Shown: positions 1 through 7,225, numbered from the stretch's first letter. The stretch is DNA of 11,427 nucleotides from DATKMG01 sp035541995 (GCA_035541995.1 DATKMG010000218.1:1-11427), one strand, 5' to 3'. Notes: generated by a model not told the origin, from the letters alone. A program made the numbers and translations.

Positions 1-344
1 GACCGGGTCTCCTCAAAGACCTGTTGCGAATGGTTTCCGGGTCCAGCCGCCTTGCTTGGGCTAAACCACGAGGAAGGAAAATTGTAGCAGAATAAGTGGC
101 TCAGCCAGGCAGACCATCGAGCCTGCACAATCCGGGGTGGAGTCAGATCGCTAAGATTATTCGTTGCTTGAATTGGGACTGTCGGCTTTGAGCTCTGGCA
201 GTCCATTAAGAGAGGAGATCCATCTACTTCAGGCGACACAATGGCGGCAGTTAAACTACCCCCAGTCACAGCAATTGAAATCAGAAACAAGCCCAGTCGC
301 AAGAGGGGCTTGAAGGTTGACACGAAAAAGGTACTCTTTTCCAT
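1..344 (-). CDS. Putative exported protein, N-terminal part only (runs off left edge)
   Basis: On the minus strand a frame beginning at ATG 344 stays open for 114 codons to base 1, so the gene would continue outside the window. The N-terminus reads MEKSTFFVSTFKPLLRLG followed by a hydrophobic stretch (LFLISIAVTGGSLTAA, about residues 19-34), which resembles a Sec signal peptide with cleavage after an Ala near residue 34. ATG 344 is preferred over ATGs at 359 and 365 because an AGGA lies 8 nt upstream of it. The rest contains Cys and many Ser/Pro residues and matches no family I recognise. It would be divergent from the gene at 671. The absence of stops over 114 codons and the signal-like start are the only support; a chance open frame is possible. 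Confidence 0.45.
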   Translation of the reverse strand, partial: MEKSTFFVSTFKPLLRLGLFLISIAVTGGSLTAAIVSPEVDGSPLLMDCQSSKPTVPIQATNNLSDLTPPRIVQARWSAWLSHLFCYNFPSSWFSPSKAAGPGNHSQQVFEETR

Positions 345-670
345 CTCCCTGGTCCTCATTAACATGCATTCTTAACTTGCGTTTTGGGAAACTCTATACT
401 CCTATCTTAGCATGTGAGCTATCCTTGTAAACCTTTATTTGAGTTTGCCTGTCCAGTGTGCCTCATTAGTTGTAATTCAAGTAGGCTGAAGCTAATTGGA
501 GCCTACCTCCATTCCGTCCAAAACATACGTTAAGATTAATGGATTTCGCATAACCTCTTTGAGGTTTCCAACGTCTTAGACTTAGGGTGGCCAAAAAAGT
601 AGGTCGGCTTAACAGACATAAAAGCATTGAGAAGTCAAATTATTGACGACGTCTGGAAGGATACAAAATT
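345..670. other. Divergent intergenic region, AT-richer, with small hairpins
   Basis: The gap between the left-edge minus-strand frame and the gene at 671 is visibly richer in A/T than its surroundings, as expected of a region holding divergent promoters. Two perfect short inverted repeats are present: GTAGGCT/AGCCTAC at 481-487 and 500-506 (12-nt loop), and AACCTC/GAGGTT at 552-557 and 561-566 (3-nt loop). Neither has a T-run, so they are not convincing terminators. A weak minus-strand promoter candidate is TTTACA (426-431) with TAAGAT (404-409), spacer 16. No convincing promoter for the gene at 671 could be picked out by eye. Confidence 0.4.
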
Positions 671-1825
671 GTGGTGAAAATGTGGAATAGGTTCCCGATG
701 GTCTTGGCAGTGTTATGGGTATTGTTTTGGCCGGGCAGGATTGAGCCTCAGACACCTGGCAGGCTACGAGGTACAGTCGACAGTGTGGATGCTCAGGGAC
801 TTGTCCTTAAGACGGACGCGGGAGAAAAGGTAACAGTCCGATTTGCAGCCGATTTGCATGTTCAAAAAGTTTCTCCTGGGGAACGTGACTTAAGCCACGC
901 TCAGGAGATCTCGGCCGTGGACATCGTCGCAGGTGACCGAATCTTGATTCGTGGTGCTCAGTCGGGGGACACGGTGACAGCAACCTCATTAATAGTCATG
1001 ACAGCCCGCGACATTGCTTCACGGAATGAGAAGGACCAGCAGGCCTGGCGTGAGCGGGGAACCTTGGGAACGGTTGAGCAAGTCAATGTACAAGCAGGGG
1101 AAATTCGTATCCTCTCACGTGGGCCAGGTGGTCCAGCTCCGCTCATCGTGGCGGTTGAATCCAAAACCCAACTCCGCCGATACCCCCCTGATTCGGTCCG
1201 CTATGCCGATACCCTCCCCAGTCGGATCGAGGAGATCCGTGCTGGAGATCAAATGCGAGCCCTGGGAGTCAAGGATGCCAGTGGATCACGCATGACAGCC
1301 GAAAAGATCGTCTTTGGCTCTTTTCGGACCCTAGCTGGAACTGTGGCCGTGGCGGCAGGCGACGACAACCAATTGCGGCTAAAGGATCTCATGACTGGAA
1401 AGGCGATCGTGGTTCATATCAAACCTACCACCCAGCTAAGGAAACTGCCGGCCATGGGTCCGGGCATGATGGGAGGACCTCCGGGAGGTTCTGCTCCACC
1501 GTCGACTGCCGGTGGGCCGGGGCCCGCCGGAGGCGCACCGGCCCGTCCCGCACATGTGCCCGATCTCTCCAGGTTCATCGATCGATTGCCTGAAACATCG
1601 CTGGCCGAAGTGAAGGCCGGCGACACGGTTGTTCTCTCTTGTGTACCCGGCTCGAAGCCGGATGAGTACACGGCTGTAGTACTCCTGGCTGGTGTGGAAC
1701 GGTTGCTGGCGGGGTTGGCCGCACAGTCCGGCGGCGGCCAGCGGGGCAGTTCCCAAACAGGGGCCTGGCCGGCTTCTATGACCGGCGAAATGGAAGGCAT
1801 GCTGGGTATGCCTGGAATTCCGTAA
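671..1825 (+). CDS. Exported DUF5666-like protein with three tandem repeats
   Basis: The 384-residue protein starts at GTG 671 (GTG 674 is equally possible), with GGAAGGA at 655-661 as ribosome binding site. Residues 1-25 form a signal-like segment (hydrophobic core VLAVLWVLFW at 11-20), so it is probably exported to the periplasm or envelope. The mature part has three units of one pattern: a GTV start (residues 34, 133, 223), alternating beta-strand residues, and an AGD motif (87-89, 191-193, 316-318) followed by a strand ending in a conserved T/A-rich segment. This resembles DUF5666, a small beta-barrel-type domain of unknown function. The third unit is interrupted at about 261-295 by a Gly/Pro/Met/Ala-rich insert, and the C-terminus (351-384) is also Gly/Ser/Met-rich. 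The next gene, 391 nt away on the same strand, is a TonB-dependent receptor. No biochemical role is known to me; the family call is from pattern recognition only. Confidence 0.75.
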   Translation: MVKMWNRFPMVLAVLWVLFWPGRIEPQTPGRLRGTVDSVDAQGLVLKTDAGEKVTVRFAADLHVQKVSPGERDLSHAQEISAVDIVAGDRILIRGAQSGDTVTATSLIVMTARDIASRNEKDQQAWRERGTLGTVEQVNVQAGEIRILSRGPGGPAPLIVAVESKTQLRRYPPDSVRYADTLPSRIEEIRAGDQMRALGVKDASGSRMTAEKIVFGSFRTLAGTVAVAAGDDNQLRLKDLMTGKAIVVHIKPTTQLRKLPAMGPGMMGGPPGGSAPPSTAGGPGPAGGAPARPAHVPDLSRFIDRLPETSLAEVKAGDTVVLSCVPGSKPDEYTAVVLLAGVERLLAGLAAQSGGGQRGSSQTGAWPASMTGEMEGMLGMPGIP

Positions 1826-1840
1826 GGGTAATTTAGGATC

Positions 1841-1876
1841 TTATTCGAGTTCGCCACCGCGGATGAAGATGGCAGG
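1841..1876 (+). repeat. Imperfect direct repeat, copy 1
   Basis: This 36-bp stretch recurs 176 bp downstream at 2017-2052 with about three quarters identical positions, including the exact core CCACCGCGGATGAA. Read on the minus strand it encodes AIFIRGGELE followed by TAA. Within the shared peptide the differences from copy 2 fall at third codon positions (ATC/ATT, GGC/GGT, CTC/CTT), which suggests both copies once evolved as coding sequence. Confidence 0.6.
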
Positions 1877-2016
1877 GGTAGCCACTGCGAGCGTATTGGC
1901 GACACCAGTCGCCGCGAGCCGTGGGCATTTTTCCTGATAACCAAAAGCCCACGCCTCCTGGAAAAAGCGATCGGCGTGGCTACCAAAATACCATTTTCAG
2001 GAAAGTGCCACATGAC

Positions 2017-2052
2017 CTTTTCAAGTTCACCACCGCGGATGAAAATGACGGT
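2017..2052 (+). repeat. Imperfect direct repeat, copy 2
   Basis: Partner of the copy at 1841-1876. On the minus strand it encodes VIFIRGGELEK in a frame that is open from about 2184. Similarity fades quickly outside the 36 bp, apart from a CCCC-containing stretch just 5' on the minus strand. Confidence 0.6.
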
Positions 2053-2203
2053 CTTGGGGAGAGCGTGGGAGCCGATCTCCGAGCGGCGACCAGTTTGACC
2101 TGGGCTACCGCCGCGCGGGAGCGCGACGGCCACCTTGAAGCCTGCATTTTTATAAAAGCTGCGGATGCCCTTTTCGGCTCGCATCCAGGACGCGTAATCA
2201 GAT

Positions 2204-2209
2204 AGGAGG
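2204..2209 (+). promoter_or_regulatory. Ribosome binding site of the TonB-dependent receptor
   Basis: A perfect AGGAGG lies 7 nt before ATG 2217 and fixes the start of the receptor gene. Confidence 0.85.
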
Positions 2210-2216
2210 CAATTGC

Positions 2217-5126
2217 ATGTGTTTTAAACGGGCTTATTGGATGGCCCTTACTTTTCTGACAATCCTCTCAATCTCACCGCTCGCGGCAGAAACGCCGGCA
2301 AGCTTGCGAGGCCGCGTCACGGATCCTTCCGGCGCCGTTGTACCTGGGGCCGTGGTCTTGCTGCGCATGGCTGACGGCAAGGAATTGAAAGGCCAAACCA
2401 ACGAGTCCGGCACTTTTGAATTTCGGGAGTTGGTACCAGGAAACTATCAACTACTAGTCACGAAAGAAGGATTTACACCTTACGAGAACCTATCTCTCCA
2501 GGTCGACAAGCCATCCTCTCTCAACATAGCGCTGGAAATTGCAGCACAAGAGGAACATGTCACGATTCAAAGCGAAGCCCCTGGGGTTACAACTGATCCT
2601 TCCCAGAATGCAGGGGCCCTGGTCTTGAAGGAGAAGGACTTGGAAGCCCTATCGGACGATCCTGATGAGCTTTCCGATGAGCTGCAGGCCCTGGCGGGGC
2701 CGGGCGCAGGCCCAAACGGGGGCCAGGTTTTCATCGACGGATTCACTGGAGGACGCTTGCCGGCCAAGTCTGCCATCCGCGAAGTGCGCATTAATCGCAA
2801 TCCCTATTCAGCGGAATATGACCATATCGGTTTTGGCAGAGTAGAGATTCTCACCAAACCGGGGGCCGACAAGCTTCGAGGTAATGCTTTTTTTAACTAC
2901 AGTGATGACGCTTTCAACTCCCGCAACCCTTTTGTGCCCAACAAGCCGCCTTACGCGGCGCGGCTCTTTGGAGGGCGAATAGGTGGGCCTCTAAACAAAA
3001 AGAGTTCGTTCAGCCTGGATATTGAAGGACGGAGCCTGGATGAAAACGCAGTTGTCAATGCCACCGTGCTCAATTCGCAGTTTCAGATTGTCCCTTATCA
3101 AGTTGCGGTCGTAACGCCCCAGTTGCGCCTTAACATTGCCCCTCGTCTTGATTACCAACTGACTGAAAAGAACACATTAGTGGTTCGCTACCAATACTCC
3201 CCCATTCGGTCCGACAATCTCGGCGTCACAGGCTTTACGCTTCCTACCCAATCCTATGACTCACACGATGCAGAGCACACCGTGCAGGTGACCGAAACGG
3301 CCGTGCTGAGCCCTCGTGCCATTAATGAAACCCGTTTCCAGTACCAGCACACCAATATCACTCGTACCCCCGCTAATAGTGATCCCTCGATCATTGTGCT
3401 CGACTCGTTTAATGGGGGTGGAACCCCAATCGGGTTGGCCTATCAGTTCTCAAATTCTTATGAGTTTCAAAACTACACTTCCTATGTGGTTAGGACCCAT
3501 AGCTTCAAGTTTGGGGGAAGGGTACGCTCTTCATTTCTGGACGACCATTCTCCTAATAATTTCAATGGCACCTTCTCCTTCGCTGGTGGTACGGCACCGG
3601 TGCTGGACTCCAGCGATAAACTGGTCCTGGGTTCTGACGGCCAGCCGGTTCTGGCTCCAATTACTTCAATCCAGCGTTATCAACGGACTTTGGTGCTTCA
3701 GAATTTGGGTTTGTCGGCCGCCCAGATCCGCCTGCTAGGGGGCGGAGCCAGCCAATTCACTTTGAATGCCGGCGAACCTCTGACCAGCGTTTCCCAGACT
3801 GACGTGGGGCTGTTTGGAACCTGGGACTGGCAGGCACGTCCGAGGCTGACACTGAGTGCGGGTTTGCGCTGGGAAGACCAAACAAATATCAGCTCTCATT
3901 TGAACATAGCCCCACGATTAGGTGTGGCCTGGGCCCTGGACGGCAAAAACCAGAATGCTGCCAAGACCGTCTTGCGTTGGGGTGGGGGCCTCTTTTACAG
4001 CCGTGTTGATGAGAATTTGACGCTGCAGGCAGATCGCTACAATGGCGTGACCCAGACCAGCTATCTGCTGCTCAATCCCAATTTTTTCCCGAATATTCCA
4101 TCGCTGGAGCAATTGTCCTCCTTTCCCCAACTGGAGACGGTCCGACGACTGGATAACTCGATCGTGGCTCCTTACCTGATTCAAACATCCATTGGGATTG
4201 AGCGACAGCTACCCCGTAACAGCACCTTGGCTGTGAACTACATCTTCAGCCGCGGTGTTCACCTGCTCCGGATCCGTGACATTAATGCTCCCGGTCCTGA
4301 TGGGGTCCGGCCCCAACCTGATATCAGCGGCATCTTTCAATATGAGTCTACAGGGTTCAGCCGACAGAATCAGCTGATAGCCAATTTCAATACCCGCTTC
4401 AGCAAACGGGTGACATTATTCGGCTTCTATTCGTTTTCTCATTCGTACAGTGACACGGATGGCGCCAACACGTTCCCGGCGGATCCCTACAACTTTCACA
4501 CGGAATGGGGGCCTTCAGCTTACGACGTCCACCATCGCATGGTGATGGGTGGATCCTTTAAATCCTTTTTGGGCATTACCCTGAATCCATTTGTGGTCGC
4601 CTCAAGCGGAGTTCCATTTAATATCATCACCGGCCGTGACCTCAATGGCGACGGTCAGTTCACGGATAGACCCGCCTTTGCTGGTTCGGCCGAAGGGGCA
4701 AACGTGATCTCAACCCCATGGGGCGATTTCCTGATCAATCCCAAACCAGGGGACCCCACTATTCCCCGCAATTATGGGAGGGGTACCAGCCTGTTCCTGC
4801 TCAACATGAGGGTCGGAAGAACCTTTGGCTTCGGTGGAAAAGTGGAAGGAGCACAGCCGACAGGCCCCACTGCTCCAGGGTTTGCAGGGGGCCCGTTCGG
4901 CGTCAGGCGTGGTGGCGGTCGCTGGGGTGAGGAGACCACCAACCAGCGCTATAACTTGACTTTCTCCGTGCAGGCGCGCAATTTGCTCAACCACGTCAAC
5001 CTGGCTCCACCGGTTGGGAACCTTAGTTCCCCACTCTTTGGGGAATCAACACAAATTGCCGGGGGATTTGGCGGGGCTACAGCCGCCAACCGCCGCATCG
5101 AACTGCAGCTCCGCTTTTCGTTTTAA
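2217..5126 (+). CDS. TonB-dependent receptor with carboxypeptidase-regulatory-like domain
   Basis: This 969-residue outer-membrane protein is complete. A signal peptide occupies residues 1-24 (hydrophobic core, ending PLAA before ETPA). Residues about 28-110 form a carboxypeptidase-regulatory-like beta-sandwich, with the hallmarks GRVTDPSGAVVPGA and GTFEFRELVPGNYQL. The plug domain follows (about 120-215), including GGQVFIDGF near 168-176, IREVRINRNPYSAEYD near 187-202 and GRVEILTKPG near 207-216. The remainder is beta-barrel, ending NRRIELQLRFSF with a C-terminal Phe as expected for BAM-dependent insertion. A Gly-rich segment near residues 880-905 precedes the final strands. Such receptors take up large or scarce substrates using TonB/ExbBD energy; whether this subfamily transports carbohydrate, peptide or something else cannot be told. 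It lies downstream of the exported DUF5666-like gene. No obvious TonB box was picked out. Confidence 0.92.
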   Translation: MCFKRAYWMALTFLTILSISPLAAETPASLRGRVTDPSGAVVPGAVVLLRMADGKELKGQTNESGTFEFRELVPGNYQLLVTKEGFTPYENLSLQVDKPSSLNIALEIAAQEEHVTIQSEAPGVTTDPSQNAGALVLKEKDLEALSDDPDELSDELQALAGPGAGPNGGQVFIDGFTGGRLPAKSAIREVRINRNPYSAEYDHIGFGRVEILTKPGADKLRGNAFFNYSDDAFNSRNPFVPNKPPYAARLFGGRIGGPLNKKSSFSLDIEGRSLDENAVVNATVLNSQFQIVPYQVAVVTPQLRLNIAPRLDYQLTEKNTLVVRYQYSPIRSDNLGVTGFTLPTQSYDSHDAEHTVQVTETAVLSPRAINETRFQYQHTNITRTPANSDPSIIVLDSFNGGGTPIGLAYQFSNSYEFQNYTSYVVRTHSFKFGGRVRSSFLDDHSPNNFNGTFSFAGGTAPVLDSSDKLVLGSDGQPVLAPITSIQRYQRTLVLQNLGLSAAQIRLLGGGASQFTLNAGEPLTSVSQTDVGLFGTWDWQARPRLTLSAGLRWEDQTNISSHLNIAPRLGVAWALDGKNQNAAKTVLRWGGGLFYSRVDENLTLQADRYNGVTQTSYLLLNPNFFPNIPSLEQLSSFPQLETVRRLDNSIVAPYLIQTSIGIERQLPRNSTLAVNYIFSRGVHLLRIRDINAPGPDGVRPQPDISGIFQYESTGFSRQNQLIANFNTRFSKRVTLFGFYSFSHSYSDTDGANTFPADPYNFHTEWGPSAYDVHHRMVMGGSFKSFLGITLNPFVVASSGVPFNIITGRDLNGDGQFTDRPAFAGSAEGANVISTPWGDFLINPKPGDPTIPRNYGRGTSLFLLNMRVGRTFGFGGKVEGAQPTGPTAPGFAGGPFGVRRGGGRWGEETTNQRYNLTFSVQARNLLNHVNLAPPVGNLSSPLFGESTQIAGGFGGATAANRRIELQLRFSF

Positions 5127-5147
5127 TCCCGTAAGGCTGAGGATATC

Positions 5148-5274
5148 TTTTCGCACCTTCAGGCTGCGAAGGAGTTTTGTAGCGGTACTGGTTGCCATTG
5201 AGGACCCTCAGTCATAGAATGGTCGTGCGCAATTGTGGGCGTCGGGCACCCTCAGAGACCTGAAGGTGTGAAAA
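5148..5274. repeat. 127-bp segment bounded by 16-bp inverted repeats
   Basis: TTTTCGCACCTTCAGG (5148-5163) and CCTGAAGGTGTGAAAA (5259-5274) are inverted repeats with a single mismatch. The 95 bp between them contain a smaller hairpin, TGAGG/CCTCA (5199-5203, 5206-5210). There is no open frame of note and no clear target-site duplication at the borders. It could be a small non-autonomous element, a dispersed intergenic repeat, or a long-range RNA structure at the end of the receptor transcript. Confidence 0.5.
5156..5178 (+). terminator. Possible weak terminator after the receptor gene
   Basis: CCTTC (5156-5160) pairs with GAAGG (5168-5172) and is followed by AGTTTT. An overlapping alternative stem is TTCGCA/TGCGAA (5150-5155, 5165-5170). 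The stem is short and the T-run has only four bases, so the call is weak. The left arm also belongs to the larger inverted repeat 5148-5274, so two foldings compete. Confidence 0.25.
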
Positions 5275-5302
5275 AATTCTCCCGGTCGCATCGATCGAAT
5301 TG

Positions 5303-5371
5303 GGTAGGGACGTGGTGGCCCGCGTTCGGCTTGATTTTCCGACTGTAGACGCGCGGCAGCGCGTCCCTACC
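5303..5371. repeat. REP-like palindromic intergenic repeat
   Basis: GGTAGGGACG (5303-5312) and CGTCCCTACC (5362-5371) are perfect 10-bp inverted repeats. Nested next to the right arm is a perfect hairpin, GACGCGC-GGCA-GCGCGTC (5348-5365). The pattern of a GTAGGGACG edge joined to a GC-rich hairpin resembles dispersed REP-type palindromes of bacterial intergenic regions. Only one copy is visible here, so its dispersed nature is inferred. Confidence 0.55.
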
Positions 5372-5444
5372 TATGGGTGGCTCGCCGATCCAAGCCGTCG
5401 TGTTAGATGGTCGCTCTTTGGTTTTCCGTCGAGTTAGTCCCGGA

Positions 5445-5454
5445 AAGGAAGGGG
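5445..5454 (+). promoter_or_regulatory. Ribosome binding site deciding the start of the oxidoreductase
   Basis: The purine-rich run AAGGAAGGGG ends 3 nt before ATG 5458, with its AGGAAG core about 7 nt upstream. It supports that ATG over the in-frame ATG at 5407, whose use would bury the Tat motif behind 17 extra residues. Confidence 0.7.
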
Positions 5455-5457
5455 TTC

Positions 5458-6831
5458 ATGCCAAACGATTCAAATATCAGCCGTCGCAACTTCCTAGACC
5501 AGAGTATTAAGACTACAACCGGCCTAGTTGCCCTCGGCGGCACGACATTCCTAACTCGCCCCGAAAGAGTCTTTGGGGCCGCCGATCGTGTTCGTGTCGC
5601 CGTCTGTGGAATTCACGGGCGTGGCAAAGACCACCTTGCCGGCTTCTCGCGACTAGCCAACGTCGAGATTGCAGCATTGTGTGACGTGGACGAAAACTTA
5701 CTCAAACAGCGGCTTTCTGAGGAGGGTAGTCGTGGTTCATCCAAGCCACAGACTTTTACGGATGTCCGAAAGCTTCTCGAGGACAAGTCAATCGACGCGA
5801 TCTCGATTGCCACGCCCAACCACTGGCATTCGCTAATAGCCATCTGGGCCTGCCAGGCGGGCAAGGACGTTTACATCGAGAAACCCTGTTCCCATAATTT
5901 CTGGGAGGGCCGACAACTCGTTCGTGCGGCTCAGAAGTACAATCGCGTGGTTCAACATGGCACACAGGTTCGGTCCTCGCCCGCAGTCAAGGAAGCCGTC
6001 CAAAAAATGCAACAAGGGTTGATCGGAGATGTATATTTGGCGCGTGGACTATGCTTCAAGTGGCGCGACACGATCGGGCATGCACCTGTAGAGCCTATTC
6101 CATCCGGTGTCGACTATGACTTGTGGAGCGGCCCGGCACCGTTAAAGCCGTTCACAAAGAACCGGTTTCACTACAACTGGCACTGGATCTGGGATACGGG
6201 AAATGGAGACCTTGGAAATCAGGGAGTTCATCAAATCGATGTGGCCCGTTGGGGATTAGGTGTGAAATACCCCAGTCGGATCTCAGCCGTGGGCGGCCAT
6301 TTCATGTTCGAAGACGATCAACAAACGCCGAATACGCTCAACTGTGCCTTTGAGTTTGACCTCCCCGTAGGCAAACGCAAGATGATGGAGTTTGAGGTCC
6401 GGCATTGGATTACTAACCATGAAGCTGAGATCGGACAGGGGCGTTTGATGGGAGGACACAACACCATTGGCAACATTTTTTATGGCTCCAAAGGGTACCT
6501 CTCTACCGGTGACGAAGACGCCAATGGTTACAGGACCTGGTTGGGCCGCGGCCAGGAGGCGGGGCCCCATGCTCATTCAGTTGGTGACCACTATGCCAAC
6601 TTCATCGATTGCGTCCGCAACCGGACCCGGGATAACTTGAACGCCCCCATCGAGGAAGGACACCTTTCTTGCGCCCTTGTTCATCTGGCGAATGCTTCAT
6701 ATCGCCTGGGTCGGTCGCTGCGCTTCGATCCTGAGACTGAACAAGTGATAGGCGATGCCGAGGCCAATCAGCTCTTGCGCGACGTGGAACGAGGATACCG
6801 CGCCCCCTTTGTGATAACTGAAGAAGTTTAG
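5458..6831 (+). CDS. Tat-exported Gfo/Idh/MocA family oxidoreductase
   Basis: The 457-residue protein begins with a twin-arginine signal (SRRNFL, residues 8-13, then a weakly hydrophobic stretch to about 32), so it is predicted to be exported folded, with its cofactor, to the periplasm. A Rossmann fold follows, with RVAVCGIHGRG (residues 46-56) as the dinucleotide-binding loop and CDVDEN near 75-80. ATPNHWH (118-124) and EKP (141-143) are family hallmarks; the EKP lysine is normally catalytic. GDLGNQGVHQIDVARW (250-265) gives the expected Asp/His pair (D251, H258) in the C-terminal alpha/beta domain. Known relatives oxidise or reduce sugars, inositols or biliverdin with NAD(P), and some Tat-exported members are NAD-dependent glycosidases of family GH109, so a hydrolytic role is an alternative. 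No co-directional neighbour lies within 300 nt on either side, so the substrate is undetermined. Confidence 0.88.
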   Translation: MPNDSNISRRNFLDQSIKTTTGLVALGGTTFLTRPERVFGAADRVRVAVCGIHGRGKDHLAGFSRLANVEIAALCDVDENLLKQRLSEEGSRGSSKPQTFTDVRKLLEDKSIDAISIATPNHWHSLIAIWACQAGKDVYIEKPCSHNFWEGRQLVRAAQKYNRVVQHGTQVRSSPAVKEAVQKMQQGLIGDVYLARGLCFKWRDTIGHAPVEPIPSGVDYDLWSGPAPLKPFTKNRFHYNWHWIWDTGNGDLGNQGVHQIDVARWGLGVKYPSRISAVGGHFMFEDDQQTPNTLNCAFEFDLPVGKRKMMEFEVRHWITNHEAEIGQGRLMGGHNTIGNIFYGSKGYLSTGDEDANGYRTWLGRGQEAGPHAHSVGDHYANFIDCVRNRTRDNLNAPIEEGHLSCALVHLANASYRLGRSLRFDPETEQVIGDAEANQLLRDVERGYRAPFVITEEV

Positions 6832-6936
6832 ACAGTATCTGTTGCGAAACGCCTGAAAACCGTATAAATACTGATGTTGAAAGCGGCGAATAGATTGGGC
6901 CTCTCTCTGCAACATTGGTGTTGTCCCCTTGTTCTG

Positions 6937-7028
6937 GAGCCGCAGACTCCTTGAGAGGCAGGAGTCTGCGCTACTCCTCACAATTCGACGAGGTAGCGCG
7001 GACCTGTGAACCTACAGGTCCGCGGCTC
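6937..7028. repeat. 92-bp nested inverted-repeat element (BIME-like)
   Basis: Several perfect inverted repeats nest in one unit. An outer stem is GAGCCGC (6937-6943) with GCGGCTC (7022-7028). Inside are hairpin CGCAGACTCC/GGAGTCTGCG (6941-6950, 6961-6970, 10-nt loop), hairpin CGCGGACCTGT/ACAGGTCCGCG (6997-7007, 7014-7024, 6-nt loop), and a middle stem GCGCTA + CCTC paired with GAGG + TAGCGC (6968-6973, 6976-6979; 6990-6993, 6994-6999). Some stems share bases, so alternative foldings exist. It lies 105 nt after the oxidoreductase stop and has no T-run. The structure is that of a compound REP/BIME-type intergenic element; it may also slow decay of the upstream mRNA. Confidence 0.7.
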
Positions 7029-7225
7029 TAAATGTGGCTAGGAAGTGGAGAGAGTTTTCCGCAATCGCGCAGTTTCGCGACTAGCTAGTTAGCGCCATGC
7101 AAGCGGACCAGAGATGCAGCAACTCTGTGGATTCCGATAGGAATCCCAAATTAGATTCTGGTTTCAATTCTCTTAGCCCGCCATTTTGGGTACCCTCTGA
7201 GGTCGATGAGTTGTTGGTTTCGCCG
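7029..7225. other. Intergenic region downstream of sdpI
   Basis: No gene is seen between the palindromic element and the sdpI stop. A perfect hairpin GGATTCC-GATA-GGAATCC lies at 7129-7146, and ACTAGCTAGT (7080-7089) is a 10-bp palindrome. Neither is followed by a T-run on either strand, so neither is a convincing intrinsic terminator for sdpI or for the oxidoreductase gene. Confidence 0.4.

Larger units (their letters stand above)
1826..2216. other. Gap with possible coding debris
   Basis: No convincing gene fills this 391-bp gap. A 94-codon plus-strand frame (1921-2205) resembles nothing and lacks a good ribosome binding site. A long minus-strand frame entering from 2184 continues antisense through the upstream gene and is probably fortuitous in that part. 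The segment from about 2184 down to 1840 may be a decayed minus-strand coding region: two pieces in different minus-strand frames share the peptide IFIRGGELE, and the second piece ends in TAA just after it. The last bases (AGGAGG at 2204-2209) are the ribosome binding site of the receptor gene at 2217. Confidence 0.4.

Noticed and set aside
241..375. 44-codon plus-strand frame starting ATG 241
   Set aside because: It has no ribosome binding site and lies opposite the longer, signal-bearing minus-strand frame.
643..667. TTGACG and TACAAA as a promoter for the gene at 671
   Set aside because: The spacing of 13 bp is too short and the supposed -10 box lies 3 nt before the start codon, overlapping the ribosome binding site region.
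1414..2184. 256-codon minus-strand frame
   Set aside because: Its 3' two-fifths run antisense through the well-supported DUF5666-like gene in a Gly/Pro-rich region. Only the part beyond 1826 shows any coding trace, and that is treated as possible debris.
1921..2205. 94-codon plus-strand frame upstream of the receptor
   Set aside because: It has no family resemblance and no good ribosome binding site, and it reads opposite to the possible minus-strand coding debris.
7129..7146. Hairpin GGATTCC-GATA-GGAATCC as terminator of sdpI
   Set aside because: It is a perfect stem but has no T-run on either side and lies 80 nt beyond the stop.
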